Shown piece after piece: positions 34,602-43,556 of a stretch of 64,000 bases of DNA. Under the pieces are notes generated by a model. The model saw only the letters and a program-made list of their open reading frames with translations, had not been told where the DNA came from and did not search any database. The stretch covers positions 75,901 through 139,900 of the forward strand of contig DLHP01000008.1 of NCBI GenBank assembly GCA_002483285.1, read 5' to 3'. Source of the stretch: Flavobacterium sp. UBA7665. Lineage in GTDB: Bacteria > Bacteroidota > Bacteroidia > Flavobacteriales > Flavobacteriaceae. A program made the position numbers and the translations under genes. How positions within the stretch are numbered: the first letter of the stretch is position 1; each line of letters begins with the position of its first letter.

Positions 34602-35840
34602 ATGCAAACGTTAATCACGAATATCAAGGAGTTGCTTCAGGTGCGCGAAACCAATGTAGATAAGGTTTCGGGCACACAAATGGCTATATTACCAACGATT
34701 AAAAATGCCTGGTTGCTTCTTGAAAATGACCGGATTACCGCTTTTGGTGAAATGGAGGATTGTCCCAAAATCAATCCCGAAAAAACCATCGATGCAACAG
34801 GGAAATTCGTACTACCTTGTTGGTGCGATAGCCATACGCACATCGTTTACGCGGGCAATCGCGAACAGGAATTTGTAGACCGCATCAACGGATTGAGTTA
34901 TGAAGAGATTGCCAATCGCGGCGGCGGTATCCTCAATTCGGCTAAAAAACTGCATGAAACAACAGAAGACGAAATTTACAACCAGTCCAAAACGCGGCTT
35001 GAGGAAGTGATGGCATTGGGAACCGGCGCCGTAGAAATCAAATCGGGTTACGGATTATCGGTCGAAGATGAACTCAAGATGCTGCGCGTGATCAGTCGGC
35101 TCAAACAAGATTACCCAATTGCAATCAAGGCTACTTTTCTCGGCGCACACGCTTTCCCGCTCGAGTACAAACAAAACCAGCAAGGGTATATCGATCTGAT
35201 CATTAATGAAATGATCCCGAAAATTGCAGCCGAAAACCTCGCCGAATACATTGATGTTTTTTGTGAAACTGGCTATTTTTCTATCGGGCAAACCGACGAA
35301 ATCCTCAAAGCCGGTCTTGCGCACGGTTTGGTTCCTAAAATCCACGTCAACCAATTCAATGCAATCGGTGGCGTTGGCGTTGGCGTTAAAAACAATGCGC
35401 TTTCGGTAGACCACTTAGAAGTGTTGAACCCAGAAGATATCGAAATCCTCAAAAATGCAGTAACGATGCCGGTGGCTTTGCCGTCTTGCTCGTACTTCCT
35501 GAGCATCCCGTATACACCGGCGCGTGAGATGATCGATGCCGGCTTGCCATTGGCTTTGGCAACCGATTTCAATCCCGGTTCAACGCCTTCGGGGAATATG
35601 AATTTTGTTGTCGCTACGGCCTGTATCAAAATGAAAATGACGCCCGAGGAAGCAATCAATGCCGCAACCCTCAACGGCGCTTATGCAATGGGCCTTTCGC
35701 AGACGCATGGCAGCATTACCGTGGGTAAAAAAGCAAACGTAATCATCACCAAACCCATTCCGTCGTTTTACCAGTTGCCGTATGCATTTGGCAGTAATTT
35801 GATTGAGCAGGTCATTATTGACGGAAAAGTAATCGCATAA
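34602..35840 (+). CDS. hutI: Imidazolonepropionase
   Basis: It hydrolyses imidazolone-5-propionate to formimino-L-glutamate, the third step of histidine degradation. The 412-residue amidohydrolase has the metal site CDSHTHIVYAGNRE near 77-90, the lysine/His-rich ATFLGAHAFP near 180, HVNQFNAIGG near 247 and the metal-binding Asp in LALATDFNPGSTPSGNM near 325. The next enzyme (hutG) is 1 kb away on the same strand, separated by a gene on the opposite strand. hutH and hutU are not in the window. Confidence 0.96.
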   Translation: MQTLITNIKELLQVRETNVDKVSGTQMAILPTIKNAWLLLENDRITAFGEMEDCPKINPEKTIDATGKFVLPCWCDSHTHIVYAGNREQEFVDRINGLSYEEIANRGGGILNSAKKLHETTEDEIYNQSKTRLEEVMALGTGAVEIKSGYGLSVEDELKMLRVISRLKQDYPIAIKATFLGAHAFPLEYKQNQQGYIDLIINEMIPKIAAENLAEYIDVFCETGYFSIGQTDEILKAGLAHGLVPKIHVNQFNAIGGVGVGVKNNALSVDHLEVLNPEDIEILKNAVTMPVALPSCSYFLSIPYTPAREMIDAGLPLALATDFNPGSTPSGNMNFVVATACIKMKMTPEEAINAATLNGAYAMGLSQTHGSITVGKKANVIITKPIPSFYQLPYAFGSNLIEQVIIDGKVIA

Positions 35841-35843
35841 AAA

Positions 35844-35865
35844 AAGGAACCCTTTCGAGTTCCTT
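35844..35865 (-). terminator. Terminator between hutI and the coiled-coil gene
   Basis: Stem AAGGAAC/GTTCCTT with an 8-base loop. Read on the minus strand it is followed by a run of seven T, so it mainly ends the coiled-coil gene transcript; on the plus strand the T tract is weak. Confidence 0.75.
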
Positions 35866-35887
35866 CTGTGTTTATGTTGCTATTGGC

Positions 35888-36772
35888 TTATTTCAAACTG
35901 AAGCTTGATTTAGAGACCAATTCGCCTTTGTCGAATACGTTTACGAAATATAAGCCTTTTTCAAAGTTGGTTCCGGGTAAATCCTGGCTCACTTCTACCG
36001 ATTTGTTCTCGTATTTTACAGTAGAGGCAAAACTGTAAGTCAAAGAATTCTCTCCGAAAGACTCTGTTTTTTTCTCGCCCAACACGTTGTTTTTGCTGTC
36101 GATTACTTGAACGTAGTACACTTTGTCACCTTGTTTGGCCACTTTATTCTCGTCGATGCGGAAACTGATTTTTAAGATGTCGGCCTTTCTGGCTTTCTCG
36201 GTTTCGATCTGTTTTCCTGAACTTCTCAATTTGTAAGCGGCAGTTTTCAGGTTAGAAACGTTGAGTTTTGAAGCGATTTCAACCGTTTTAGACAGTTCTT
36301 CGTTTTGCCCAACCAACACCTCGTTGTATTTCTTGGCCTCGCCCAACACCATTACCGTACTATCGCGTTGCGTAGTCAAAGTAGTGTTGTCTTTTTTCAA
36401 GGTTTCAATTTCGGCCATCATGCCTTTCATCTTGTTCTCGAGCGCAAAATATTGGTTTTTATATTTGGCCATTGAAGCAGCATCTCCTTTTGATTTTTTA
36501 AGTTCGGCCATCAGGTTGACTACTTTCTCCCTTTCGGCGATGAGTTCATCCGACATTGATGTATTTTCTGCAATCGCGGCATCGTAAGTTGCTTTGAGCG
36601 CTTCTAAATCTTTCATTACGGACTCTTTATCCGACGAAGTTTTTGTCAATTCGGTTTGCAAAGATTTCGCATCCGAAGTCATCTTAAAAATATAAACCAA
36701 ACTTCCGATTAACAGCACTGCCAGTATCGCAATGACGGCTTTCAAATTTGAATTGCTTTTCTGATTTTCCAT
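35888..36772 (-). CDS. Membrane-anchored coiled-coil protein
   Basis: A 294-residue protein starting at the ATG at 36772 (MENQKSNSNLK). A single membrane helix (about 12-30) is followed by a coiled coil rich in E, K, L and S up to about residue 175, then a beta-rich C-terminal domain of 110 residues (ISFRIDENKVAKQGDKVYYV). The orientation is probably N-in with the coiled coil outside. I do not recognise a named family. An exact TATTTTTG box lies 23 bases upstream, in the region shared with hutG. Confidence 0.8.
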   Translation of the reverse strand: MENQKSNSNLKAVIAILAVLLIGSLVYIFKMTSDAKSLQTELTKTSSDKESVMKDLEALKATYDAAIAENTSMSDELIAEREKVVNLMAELKKSKGDAASMAKYKNQYFALENKMKGMMAEIETLKKDNTTLTTQRDSTVMVLGEAKKYNEVLVGQNEELSKTVEIASKLNVSNLKTAAYKLRSSGKQIETEKARKADILKISFRIDENKVAKQGDKVYYVQVIDSKNNVLGEKKTESFGENSLTYSFASTVKYENKSVEVSQDLPGTNFEKGLYFVNVFDKGELVSKSSFSLK

Positions 36773-36795
36773 AATTTTTTTATATATTGTTTTAA

Positions 36796-36803
36796 CAAAA
36801 ATA
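36796..36803 (-). promoter_or_regulatory. -7 promoter element for the coiled-coil gene
   Basis: TATTTTTG on the minus strand, exact TAnnTTTG, 23 bases before the start. Confidence 0.5.
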
Positions 36804-36818
36804 ATAACATTTGCCGTA

Positions 36819-36841
36819 ATAATGTAAGTTTGTAACATTAT
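36819..36841. promoter_or_regulatory. Inverted repeat over the hutG promoter, possible operator
   Basis: ATAATGT and ACATTAT are perfectly inverted around nine bases. The repeat covers the -7 element TAAGTTTG (36825-36832) of hutG, where a bound dimer would block transcription. This is inference; the regulator is not in the window. Confidence 0.45.
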
Positions 36842-36870
36842 ATTAACTCAAATGTTAAAAAAAGGTTTTT

Positions 36871-37938
36871 ATGGACAAATTGATCCCGTTTCACATCAAC
36901 GAACTGGCTAAAATCACCAACCACCGAAGCGGCGAAATCAAGTTTGGAGAGAAAATGCTCACCGTCCCTAAAAACGTCGACACCGTCAAATTCCTACAGG
37001 ATTGCCCGGCGCGCTACGTGCTTTTCGGTATTCCGGAAGACATCGGCATCCGTGCCAATTTTGGCCGGCCAGGCGCAGCTTCGGCCTGGGAAAGCGCCAT
37101 CAAAAGCATCGCGAACATCCAATACAACCAATTTTCCAAAGGCCATGAGTTGCTCGTTTTGGGCCAGCTCGATGTGAGCCAGGAAATGGATGAAGTCAAA
37201 GACCTCGATTTCTCAGTGATACAAGACCGCAAAAAACTCAGCGATACCGTCGTAAAGATTGATATGGAAGTGGCGCACATCATCTGCACCATCGTCAAGG
37301 CTGGTAAAATACCAATCGTGATTGGCGGTGGGCACAATAACGCTTACGGAAACATCAAAGGTACCGCACTTGCCAAAGGAAAACCCATCAACGCGATCAA
37401 CTTTGATGCGCACTCTGATTTCAGGATACTCGAGGGCAGGCACAGCGGCAATGGTTTCTCCTACGCTTTTGAAGAAGGCTTTCTGGGCAAGTATTTCATC
37501 TTCGGATTACACGAAAACTATACGTCCAAAAAAGTACTGAGCACCATCAAAAAAATCCACAACCGCGTGCGTTTCAATACCTATGATGAGATTGCCATCC
37601 GCAGGCAGAAAAACTTCGACGAGGAGATGGCCAAATCGTTCACCTTTATTAAGGACGACTGTTTTGGGGTTGAAATCGATCTTGACGCGATACCCAATAT
37701 TGCCAGTAGCGCCATGACCATGAGCGGCTTTTCTATCGAGCAGTTGCGCCAGTTCATCCATTATTTCGGTAAGAGCCAGAACGCAGCGTACCTGCACATC
37801 TGCGAAGGCGCACCCGATTTGGGCGAAGAAAAAAACAACCACCTCATCGGCAAACTCGTAGGTTACCTCGTTACCGATTTCATGAAAGCCAACGACCCGT
37901 CAGAAGGCATCCTGCACAACATTAAAGTGCATTTTTAA
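36871..37938 (+). CDS. hutG: Formimidoylglutamase (arginase superfamily)
   Basis: It releases formamide from formimino-glutamate to give glutamate. The 355-residue ureohydrolase-fold protein keeps the Mn ligands: GGGHNNAYGN near 151, NFDAHSDFR near 177 and EIDLDAI near 268. The usual acidic residue after GGGH is replaced by Asn. Assignment as HutG rather than agmatinase or arginase rests on the neighbourhood of hutI. The long N-terminal extension (about 60 residues before the fold) fits Bacteroidota members. Confidence 0.85.
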   Translation: MDKLIPFHINELAKITNHRSGEIKFGEKMLTVPKNVDTVKFLQDCPARYVLFGIPEDIGIRANFGRPGAASAWESAIKSIANIQYNQFSKGHELLVLGQLDVSQEMDEVKDLDFSVIQDRKKLSDTVVKIDMEVAHIICTIVKAGKIPIVIGGGHNNAYGNIKGTALAKGKPINAINFDAHSDFRILEGRHSGNGFSYAFEEGFLGKYFIFGLHENYTSKKVLSTIKKIHNRVRFNTYDEIAIRRQKNFDEEMAKSFTFIKDDCFGVEIDLDAIPNIASSAMTMSGFSIEQLRQFIHYFGKSQNAAYLHICEGAPDLGEEKNNHLIGKLVGYLVTDFMKANDPSEGILHNIKVHF

Positions 37939-37967
37939 CGCAACATTTCGTTTAATTTAAATTAGCC

Positions 37968-37975
37968 TATCTTTG
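37968..37975 (+). promoter_or_regulatory. -7 promoter element for the DEAD-box helicase
   Basis: TATCTTTG, exact TAnnTTTG, 41 bases before the ATG at 38017, giving a leader of about 35 nt. Confidence 0.55.
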
Positions 37976-38016
37976 CCCGCGAATCCAGTATCAGAATTGG
38001 GTTCCTATTTTAATTT

Positions 38017-39273
38017 ATGTTATTCGAAGATTTATCACTTTCAAAAAGTATCCAAAGGGCCGTATTTGAAGAAGGCTACACCCAACCTACTCCCATCCAG
38101 GAACAAGCCATACCCATCGTATTACAAGGACGTGACCTCGTGGGTTGCGCACAAACCGGAACCGGAAAAACCGCAGCGTTTGCCATCCCGATCATCCATA
38201 GCTTGCACCGCATCGTTGGTTCGTCCAACAAAGCCAAACAAATCCGCGCACTCGTGGTAACGCCTACGCGCGAACTCGCCGTACAAATCGGGGAGAGTTT
38301 TGACACTTACGGCAAATACACCAACCTCAGACAATTGACCATTTTTGGCGGCGTTTCCCAAGTTCCGCAGGTAGACCAACTCAAAAAAGGCGTCGATATA
38401 TTGATTGCCACTCCGGGCCGATTGCTCGATTTGCACAAACAAGGATTCATCAACCTCGACCATTTGCACCATTTGGTATTGGACGAGGCCGACCAGATGC
38501 TCGACATGGGCTTTGTAAACGATGTCAAGAAAATCGTCAAGCTCACACCAGACAACCGCCAAACCTTATTGTTCTCGGCTACCATGCCAATTGCAATCCG
38601 TGAATTGGCCGAAATGTTCCTCAAAGATCCGGCATCGGTTACCGTTACACCGGTTTCCTCGACCGCCGAAAAAGTAGAGCAGCGCATCTATTTCGTAGAC
38701 AAAGGCGAAAAACGAAACCTGTTGTACCATTTGATCCGCAATGAAAAACTAGAAGACGTATTGGTATTTTCACGTACCAAACATGGCGCCGACAACGTAG
38801 TGAAATCACTGCGCAAGAAAGGTGTCGCGGCCGAAGCCATACACGGAGACAAATCGCAAGGTGCACGCCAACGGGTACTCGATGCTTTTAAAAATAAAGA
38901 AGTTGGTGTTTTAGTTGCTACCGATATCGCCGCGCGTGGTATCGACATCGACCTGTTGCCATATGTAATCAACTTTGATTTACCCAATATTCCCGAAACC
39001 TACGTACACCGAATCGGCAGAACCGGACGCGCCGGAAGCTCGGGCGTCGCCATCTCTTTCTGCAGCAAAGACGAAGCGCCTTACTGGAAAGACATACAAA
39101 AACTCATTAAGGTGGATGTAACGGTGATTGCCGACCATCCGTATCCTTGGCACGAAGGCAGCCCAACCGAGGAAACGGCGCCAACACCGCCTAAAAACTC
39201 CAATCGCAGCGGCGGCGCACACAAATCACGCAAGTCTAACGCTTCTAAACAAAACAAAAAACGCTGGTATTAA
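38017..39273 (+). CDS. rhlE: DEAD-box RNA helicase, RhlE type
   Basis: An ATP-dependent RNA helicase for ribosome assembly and RNA decay. The 418 residues hold all motifs: Q motif TQPTPIQEQAIP at 22-33, AQTGTGKT at 45-52, PTRELA near 87, DEAD near 154, SAT near 189, and the second domain with ARGIDID and HRIGRTGRAG near 325-335. The tail after residue 370 is basic and low-complexity (SRKSNASKQNKKR), as is usual for RNA binding. The last codons form the left arm of a terminator shared with the convergent kinase gene. Confidence 0.94.
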   Translation: MLFEDLSLSKSIQRAVFEEGYTQPTPIQEQAIPIVLQGRDLVGCAQTGTGKTAAFAIPIIHSLHRIVGSSNKAKQIRALVVTPTRELAVQIGESFDTYGKYTNLRQLTIFGGVSQVPQVDQLKKGVDILIATPGRLLDLHKQGFINLDHLHHLVLDEADQMLDMGFVNDVKKIVKLTPDNRQTLLFSATMPIAIRELAEMFLKDPASVTVTPVSSTAEKVEQRIYFVDKGEKRNLLYHLIRNEKLEDVLVFSRTKHGADNVVKSLRKKGVAAEAIHGDKSQGARQRVLDAFKNKEVGVLVATDIAARGIDIDLLPYVINFDLPNIPETYVHRIGRTGRAGSSGVAISFCSKDEAPYWKDIQKLIKVDVTVIADHPYPWHEGSPTEETAPTPPKNSNRSGGAHKSRKSNASKQNKKRWY

Positions 39274-39285
39274 CCGGCGTTTTTG
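39256..39285. terminator. Bidirectional terminator spanning two stop codons
   Basis: AAAAACGCTGG pairs with CCGGCGTTTTT around the loop TATTAA (one T-G pair). The loop holds the helicase stop (39271-39273), and the kinase stop (39270-39272) overlaps it, so the terminator is built from the two coding ends. Confidence 0.75.
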
Positions 39286-41462
39286 CTTTTTAGGATAACC
39301 TTCTGGATCATCTGGAATAAACTTGCCGGTTCAAACGGCTTGATGATGATGTCATCGATGCCCACTTCTTCTGCCTCCTGGACGATTTCTTCCTTGTCAA
39401 AAGCGGTGAGCGCGATGATTGGTGTTGTGATGCCCATCTTCCGGATCCTTCGGCTGGTTTCAAAACCATTGATGACCGGCATGTTGATGTCCATAAGGAT
39501 GATGTCGTAGGTTTGTTCCTTTAGGATTTCGATTGCCTCGAGCCCATCAGAAGCCATGTCACATTTTACCTGCTGTTTGTCCATGATCTTTTGGGTGACC
39601 ATTTGGTTGATGCGGTTATCCTCTACTACAAGGATGCGCAGGTTTTCCTGTACGGTGAAAATGACATTGATATTGTTGAGGTGTTCTTCGTCTGTGAGTT
39701 GCTTGGCTTCGAACCCGATGGTGAAGGTAAAAGTTGTGCCTTCATTGACTTTACTTTCAAGGTGGATCTTGCTCCCGAAGAGTTCCACAAGTTTCTTTAC
39801 AATCGCCAGCCCTAGCCCGGTACCTTGGTAATCGTCATCCCTGCGGCTCACTTGTACGAACATGTCAAAGATTTTGCCTTGGTCGGCTGGGGCAATCCCA
39901 ACGCCGTTGTCACTGACCTTAAATTCTACATAGTGAAAATCCTTGATGGTTTTGATGTGGGTCAAATCTACACGAACCGTCCCGTTTTTGGTAAACTTGA
40001 GCGCGTTGCTGGTGAGGTTCATCATAATTTGAGACAATCGCAATTTATCGCCAATAAGCAACCTTGGGATTTTCTCGTCGATGTTAATCACGAGTTCATT
40101 GTTGTTGTTTTTGGCAATGTACTGCACAGAGTTCGTAATTGTCGTCGTGGCTTCGCGCACATCAAAAGGCTCGTTCTCAAGTACGATGCGTTTTTCCTCG
40201 ATTTTGTTCATCTGCAAGATATCATTGACCAGCGACAACAGGTATTTGGCCGAAAACTTAAGCGAAGTGAGGTGCGTGCTGTTAGACAACTCGGGGTGCT
40301 CGTCAGAAATCATGTTCGTGATCCCAACCACACCGTACAAAGGCGTGCGTAATTCATGGGTGATGGTCGATACGAATTGGGTTTTGAGTTTCGAGGCTTC
40401 TTCGGCCTTTTCCATCGCTTGTTTCAATCCGATATTGGCCTTGAGCAATTCGCCATTGATTTTCTTACGGTAAACGTTGGTCCTGTATAAGGTAAAGATC
40501 AACACCAATAAAATCACACAAATCACGATGAATAGTATAGAGACCAATTTGGATTCGTGCAGTTTCTGCTGCTGCATCTCATTCTCTAGCTCAATGCGCT
40601 CGAGCTGGATTTTGTATTCGTCAAGCTCGATTTGTATCGCCGAATTCTCTAGCGCCTTTTTTCGCTCTTCAGAATAAACAATCTTGTGTAAGGCTTCGCG
40701 TTTGTCGCGGTACGCTTTCTCTAAACTGGCGTTGTTGTATTTCTTGTAATGCTCGGCGAGGTTGTCATACACATTGACCAGATAGTTGTTCATTTCATTT
40801 GCTTCTGCAATCGATATGGCTTTGGCAAAATAAGCTTCGGCCAATTCACGTTTGCCCAAGTAACTGTTGTAGATACCAGACAAGGAATTGAGCGTAAACC
40901 TGGCCTCTTCCTGTCCTTTTGAGTTCACGTAAATCCTAACCTCGTTTACATATCTTATCCCTGACTTGAAATCGTCAATCGAGAAATAAGCACTCGCAAT
41001 ATTGAGTTTGGCGTACGTAATCTGTACCTTGTCCTTGGTTTTGATGGCAAACTTGAGCGAATGTTTGTAGTAGTCAATCCCTTTCTGGACGTCGATGTCA
41101 TTGAAATAATACGCGCTGCCCAAATTGCCGTACACCCAATTCTTGAGTTGGTTGTCATCGGTCTTCTCGGCATAGGAAAGCGCCTTTTTGTAGAACTCAA
41201 TGGCACGTTTGGAGTCTGAGAACTCGTCGTAAATCACACCAATGGCGTTGTAAGCGTGGGCAATTAGTCGGTCGTCGCCGATTTTGAACGCGCGTACCAA
41301 TGCTTTTTTAGAGAGGTCTATCGCCTTTTCATACTCGGCATTGCTAAAACTAATACTGGCCTGGTTGATTTGGTTCTCAATACTTTTCTTTTCGGATTCA
41401 ATGGGCTGGGCCAAAGAAGCGATCCAAAAAAACAGCAACAATAACGAAATATATTTTTTCAA
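39270..41462 (-). CDS. Hybrid sensor histidine kinase/response regulator with TPRs
   Basis: A 730-residue protein. It has a signal/anchor at 1-18, TPR-like repeats at about 35-260 (periplasmic), a coiled coil, a membrane helix near 300-325, then the kinase core with the phosphoacceptor in STITHELRTPLYGV near 370 and the ATPase boxes DNGVGIAP and GTGLGLAIVKKL. It ends with a receiver domain (LRILVVEDNRINQ, phosphoacceptor in IILMDINMPV). No output gene lies next to it. Signals may be relayed through an unlinked Hpt protein. The signal sensed is unknown. Confidence 0.9.
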   Translation of the reverse strand: MKKYISLLLLFFWIASLAQPIESEKKSIENQINQASISFSNAEYEKAIDLSKKALVRAFKIGDDRLIAHAYNAIGVIYDEFSDSKRAIEFYKKALSYAEKTDDNQLKNWVYGNLGSAYYFNDIDVQKGIDYYKHSLKFAIKTKDKVQITYAKLNIASAYFSIDDFKSGIRYVNEVRIYVNSKGQEEARFTLNSLSGIYNSYLGKRELAEAYFAKAISIAEANEMNNYLVNVYDNLAEHYKKYNNASLEKAYRDKREALHKIVYSEERKKALENSAIQIELDEYKIQLERIELENEMQQQKLHESKLVSILFIVICVILLVLIFTLYRTNVYRKKINGELLKANIGLKQAMEKAEEASKLKTQFVSTITHELRTPLYGVVGITNMISDEHPELSNSTHLTSLKFSAKYLLSLVNDILQMNKIEEKRIVLENEPFDVREATTTITNSVQYIAKNNNNELVINIDEKIPRLLIGDKLRLSQIMMNLTSNALKFTKNGTVRVDLTHIKTIKDFHYVEFKVSDNGVGIAPADQGKIFDMFVQVSRRDDDYQGTGLGLAIVKKLVELFGSKIHLESKVNEGTTFTFTIGFEAKQLTDEEHLNNINVIFTVQENLRILVVEDNRINQMVTQKIMDKQQVKCDMASDGLEAIEILKEQTYDIILMDINMPVINGFETSRRIRKMGITTPIIALTAFDKEEIVQEAEEVGIDDIIIKPFEPASLFQMIQKVILKSKNAG

Positions 41463-41489
41463 CGCAGCGGATTAAGCGGTTACACAAAA

Positions 41490-41519
41490 ATAATCCCAAC
41501 ACTGATGGGTCGGGATTAT
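41490..41519 (-). terminator. Terminator of ettA
   Basis: ATAATCCC and GGGATTAT form an 8-bp perfect stem with a 14-base loop. On the minus strand the stem is followed by TTTTTG, 15 bases after the ettA stop. Confidence 0.75.
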
Positions 41520-41533
41520 GATGGGCAAATGTA

Positions 41534-43228
41534 TTAATTTCTGATTAACTTTCTGTATTTAATTCGTTTAGGGGTCAAATCACCGCCGAGGCGTTTCTTT
41601 TTGTTCTCCTCATACTCAGAAAAACCGCCTTCAAAATAGTACACTTCAGAGTTGCCTTCAAAAGCGAGGATGTGCGTACAAATCCTGTCAAGGAACCAAC
41701 GGTCGTGCGAAATTACTACCGCGCAGCCCGCAAAATTCTCGAGACCTTCCTCGAGCGCGCGTAGCGTGTTGATGTCGAGGTCGTTGGTAGGCTCATCCAA
41801 AAGCAATACGTTTCCTTCTTCTTTTAAGGTCATGGCCAAGTGCAAACGGTTGCGTTCTCCGCCCGAAAGCGCCGCCACTTTTTTGTTCTGGTCGCTGCCG
41901 CCGAAGTTAAATCGTGACAAGTAAGCTCTTGAATTGACTTGCCTGCCGCCCATCATGATGAGTTCCTGTCCATCGCAGAAATTTTCCCAGATGGTTTTGT
42001 TTGGATCTATGTTAGAGTGTGCCTGATCAACGTAAGCGATTTTTACGGTCTCACCGATGGTGAATTCACCGGCATCGGGTTTTTCCTCGCCCATAATCAT
42101 CCTAAATATAGTCGATTTACCAGCACCGTTTGGCCCGATAATCCCCACGATTCCTGCTTGCGGCAAGGTAAAATTCAAATCGTCGTAAAGCAATTTCTCG
42201 CCGAAAGCTTTGGCGACTTTCTTGGCTTCGATGACATTGGTTCCCAAACGTGGCCCGTTGGGGATGTAAATTTCGAGTTTCTCGTCGAGTTGTTTTTGGT
42301 CTTCATTGAGCAATTTGTCGTAATTCTGCAAACGGGCTTTTTGCTTGGTCTGGCGGCCTTTGGCACCTTGTCGTACCCAATCGAGCTCGCGTTCTAAAGT
42401 CTTGCGTCGTTTTGAAGCGACTTTCTCTTCCTGCTCCATGCGTTTGGATTTCTGGTCGAGCCATGATGAATAATTGCCTTTCCACGGAATGCCTTCGCCG
42501 CGATCGAGTTCGAGAATCCATCCGGCCACATTGTCAAGGAAGTAACGGTCGTGCGTGACGGCGATTACGGTTCCTGCATACTGCGCCAAATGTTGTTCGA
42601 GCCACAAGACACTTTCGGCATCGAGGTGGTTGGTAGGCTCATCGAGCAGCAATACATCGGGTTGTTGCAACAACAGTCTGCACAAAGCAACCCGGCGGCG
42701 TTCTCCACCCGACAGGTTTTTGATAGGCATATCAGGCTCTGGCGTGCGCAAGGCATCCATCGCGATTTCTAGCTTGGTGTCTATTTCCCAGGCACCCATA
42801 GCATCGATTTTGTCCTGCAAATCGGCCTGGCGGTCCATGAGCTGCTGCATTTTATCAGGATTCTCATAGACTTCGGGCAAACCGAACTGGTCGTTGATTT
42901 TGTTGAACTCGTCTAGAACGGCCATGGTTTCGGCTACGCCTTCGCGCACCACTTCAATGACGGTTTTGTTTTCGTCGAGTTGCGGTTCTTGCTCGAGGTA
43001 ACCTACGGTATAACCGGGTTGGAATACTACATCGCCTTGGTAGTTTTTATCCACACCGGCGATAATGCGCAACAACGAGGATTTTCCCGATCCGTTAAGA
43101 CCCAGGATACCAATTTTGGCTCCGTAAAAGAAACTCAGGTAAATGTTCTTTAGTACTTGCTTGTCGCTGCTCGAGTAGGTTTTAGAAACCTTTTGCATCG
43201 AGAATATGACTTTCTTATCGTCTGACAT
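41534..43228 (-). CDS. ettA: Energy-dependent translational throttle protein EttA (ABC-F)
   Basis: EttA binds the ribosomal E site and gates elongation by energy state. The 564-residue ABC-F protein has two ATP-binding cassettes without membrane segments: GLNGSGKSS, LSGGERRR and LLLDEPTNHLD in the first, GPNGAGKST, LSGGERNR and LLLDEPTNDLD in the second. The arm and linker helices lie between. The length and the YTVGYLEQEP segment fit EttA rather than Uup. It stands alone on the minus strand. Confidence 0.94.
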   Translation of the reverse strand: MSDDKKVIFSMQKVSKTYSSSDKQVLKNIYLSFFYGAKIGILGLNGSGKSSLLRIIAGVDKNYQGDVVFQPGYTVGYLEQEPQLDENKTVIEVVREGVAETMAVLDEFNKINDQFGLPEVYENPDKMQQLMDRQADLQDKIDAMGAWEIDTKLEIAMDALRTPEPDMPIKNLSGGERRRVALCRLLLQQPDVLLLDEPTNHLDAESVLWLEQHLAQYAGTVIAVTHDRYFLDNVAGWILELDRGEGIPWKGNYSSWLDQKSKRMEQEEKVASKRRKTLERELDWVRQGAKGRQTKQKARLQNYDKLLNEDQKQLDEKLEIYIPNGPRLGTNVIEAKKVAKAFGEKLLYDDLNFTLPQAGIVGIIGPNGAGKSTIFRMIMGEEKPDAGEFTIGETVKIAYVDQAHSNIDPNKTIWENFCDGQELIMMGGRQVNSRAYLSRFNFGGSDQNKKVAALSGGERNRLHLAMTLKEEGNVLLLDEPTNDLDINTLRALEEGLENFAGCAVVISHDRWFLDRICTHILAFEGNSEVYYFEGGFSEYEENKKKRLGGDLTPKRIKYRKLIRN

Positions 43229-43236
43229 TTGAATTG

Positions 43237-43272
43237 AATTTGAAAATTTGAAAATTAGTTAATTTGAAAATT
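43237..43272. repeat. Short tandem phrase, AATTTGAAA type
   Basis: Four near-copies of AATTTGAAA(A) with one interruption lie between ettA and the small membrane protein gene. This is the same style of unit repeat as at 1184, 29354 and 53877. Confidence 0.75.
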
Positions 43273-43282
43273 CGCAGGTTAG

Positions 43283-43459
43283 CTAAACCCTGCCTTTGAG
43301 CGAGCTAAAAACCCAAGCATTGGCCAAAAATCCAACGCCAACAGCGCCAAATCCCCAACCCGCCGTTTCATTATACCTAAAAGCGCCAAGGCCGATGAGC
43401 AACAATCCCATGATGATCATGATTAAGGTGGCCCAGCCCAAGACAGTATTTTTGTTCAT
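43283..43459 (-). CDS. Small two-helix membrane protein
   Basis: A 58-residue protein with two hydrophobic helices (about 5-25 and 33-50) and a short basic end (SLKGRV). I start at the ATG at 43459 (MNKNTVLGW); the ATG two codons before it is equally possible. It resembles small CAL67264-type or gliding-associated membrane proteins of Flavobacteria, without a known role. The region upstream has a near-match -7 box only (GATATTTG). Confidence 0.65.
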   Translation of the reverse strand: MNKNTVLGWATLIMIIMGLLLIGLGAFRYNETAGWGFGAVGVGFLANAWVFSSLKGRV

Positions 43460-43556
43460 TCCCATAGTGTGGTATTTTTTTGAGGAAGCAAATATCGGCA
43501 ATTTTTAAATTTTTTTTGGCATCTGACTATTGAAATCTTGCACAAAAATGATGGTA

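Noticed and set aside
34602..37938. hutI and hutG as one operon
   Set aside because: The coiled-coil gene between them is on the opposite strand, with a terminator after hutI and a separate promoter for hutG.
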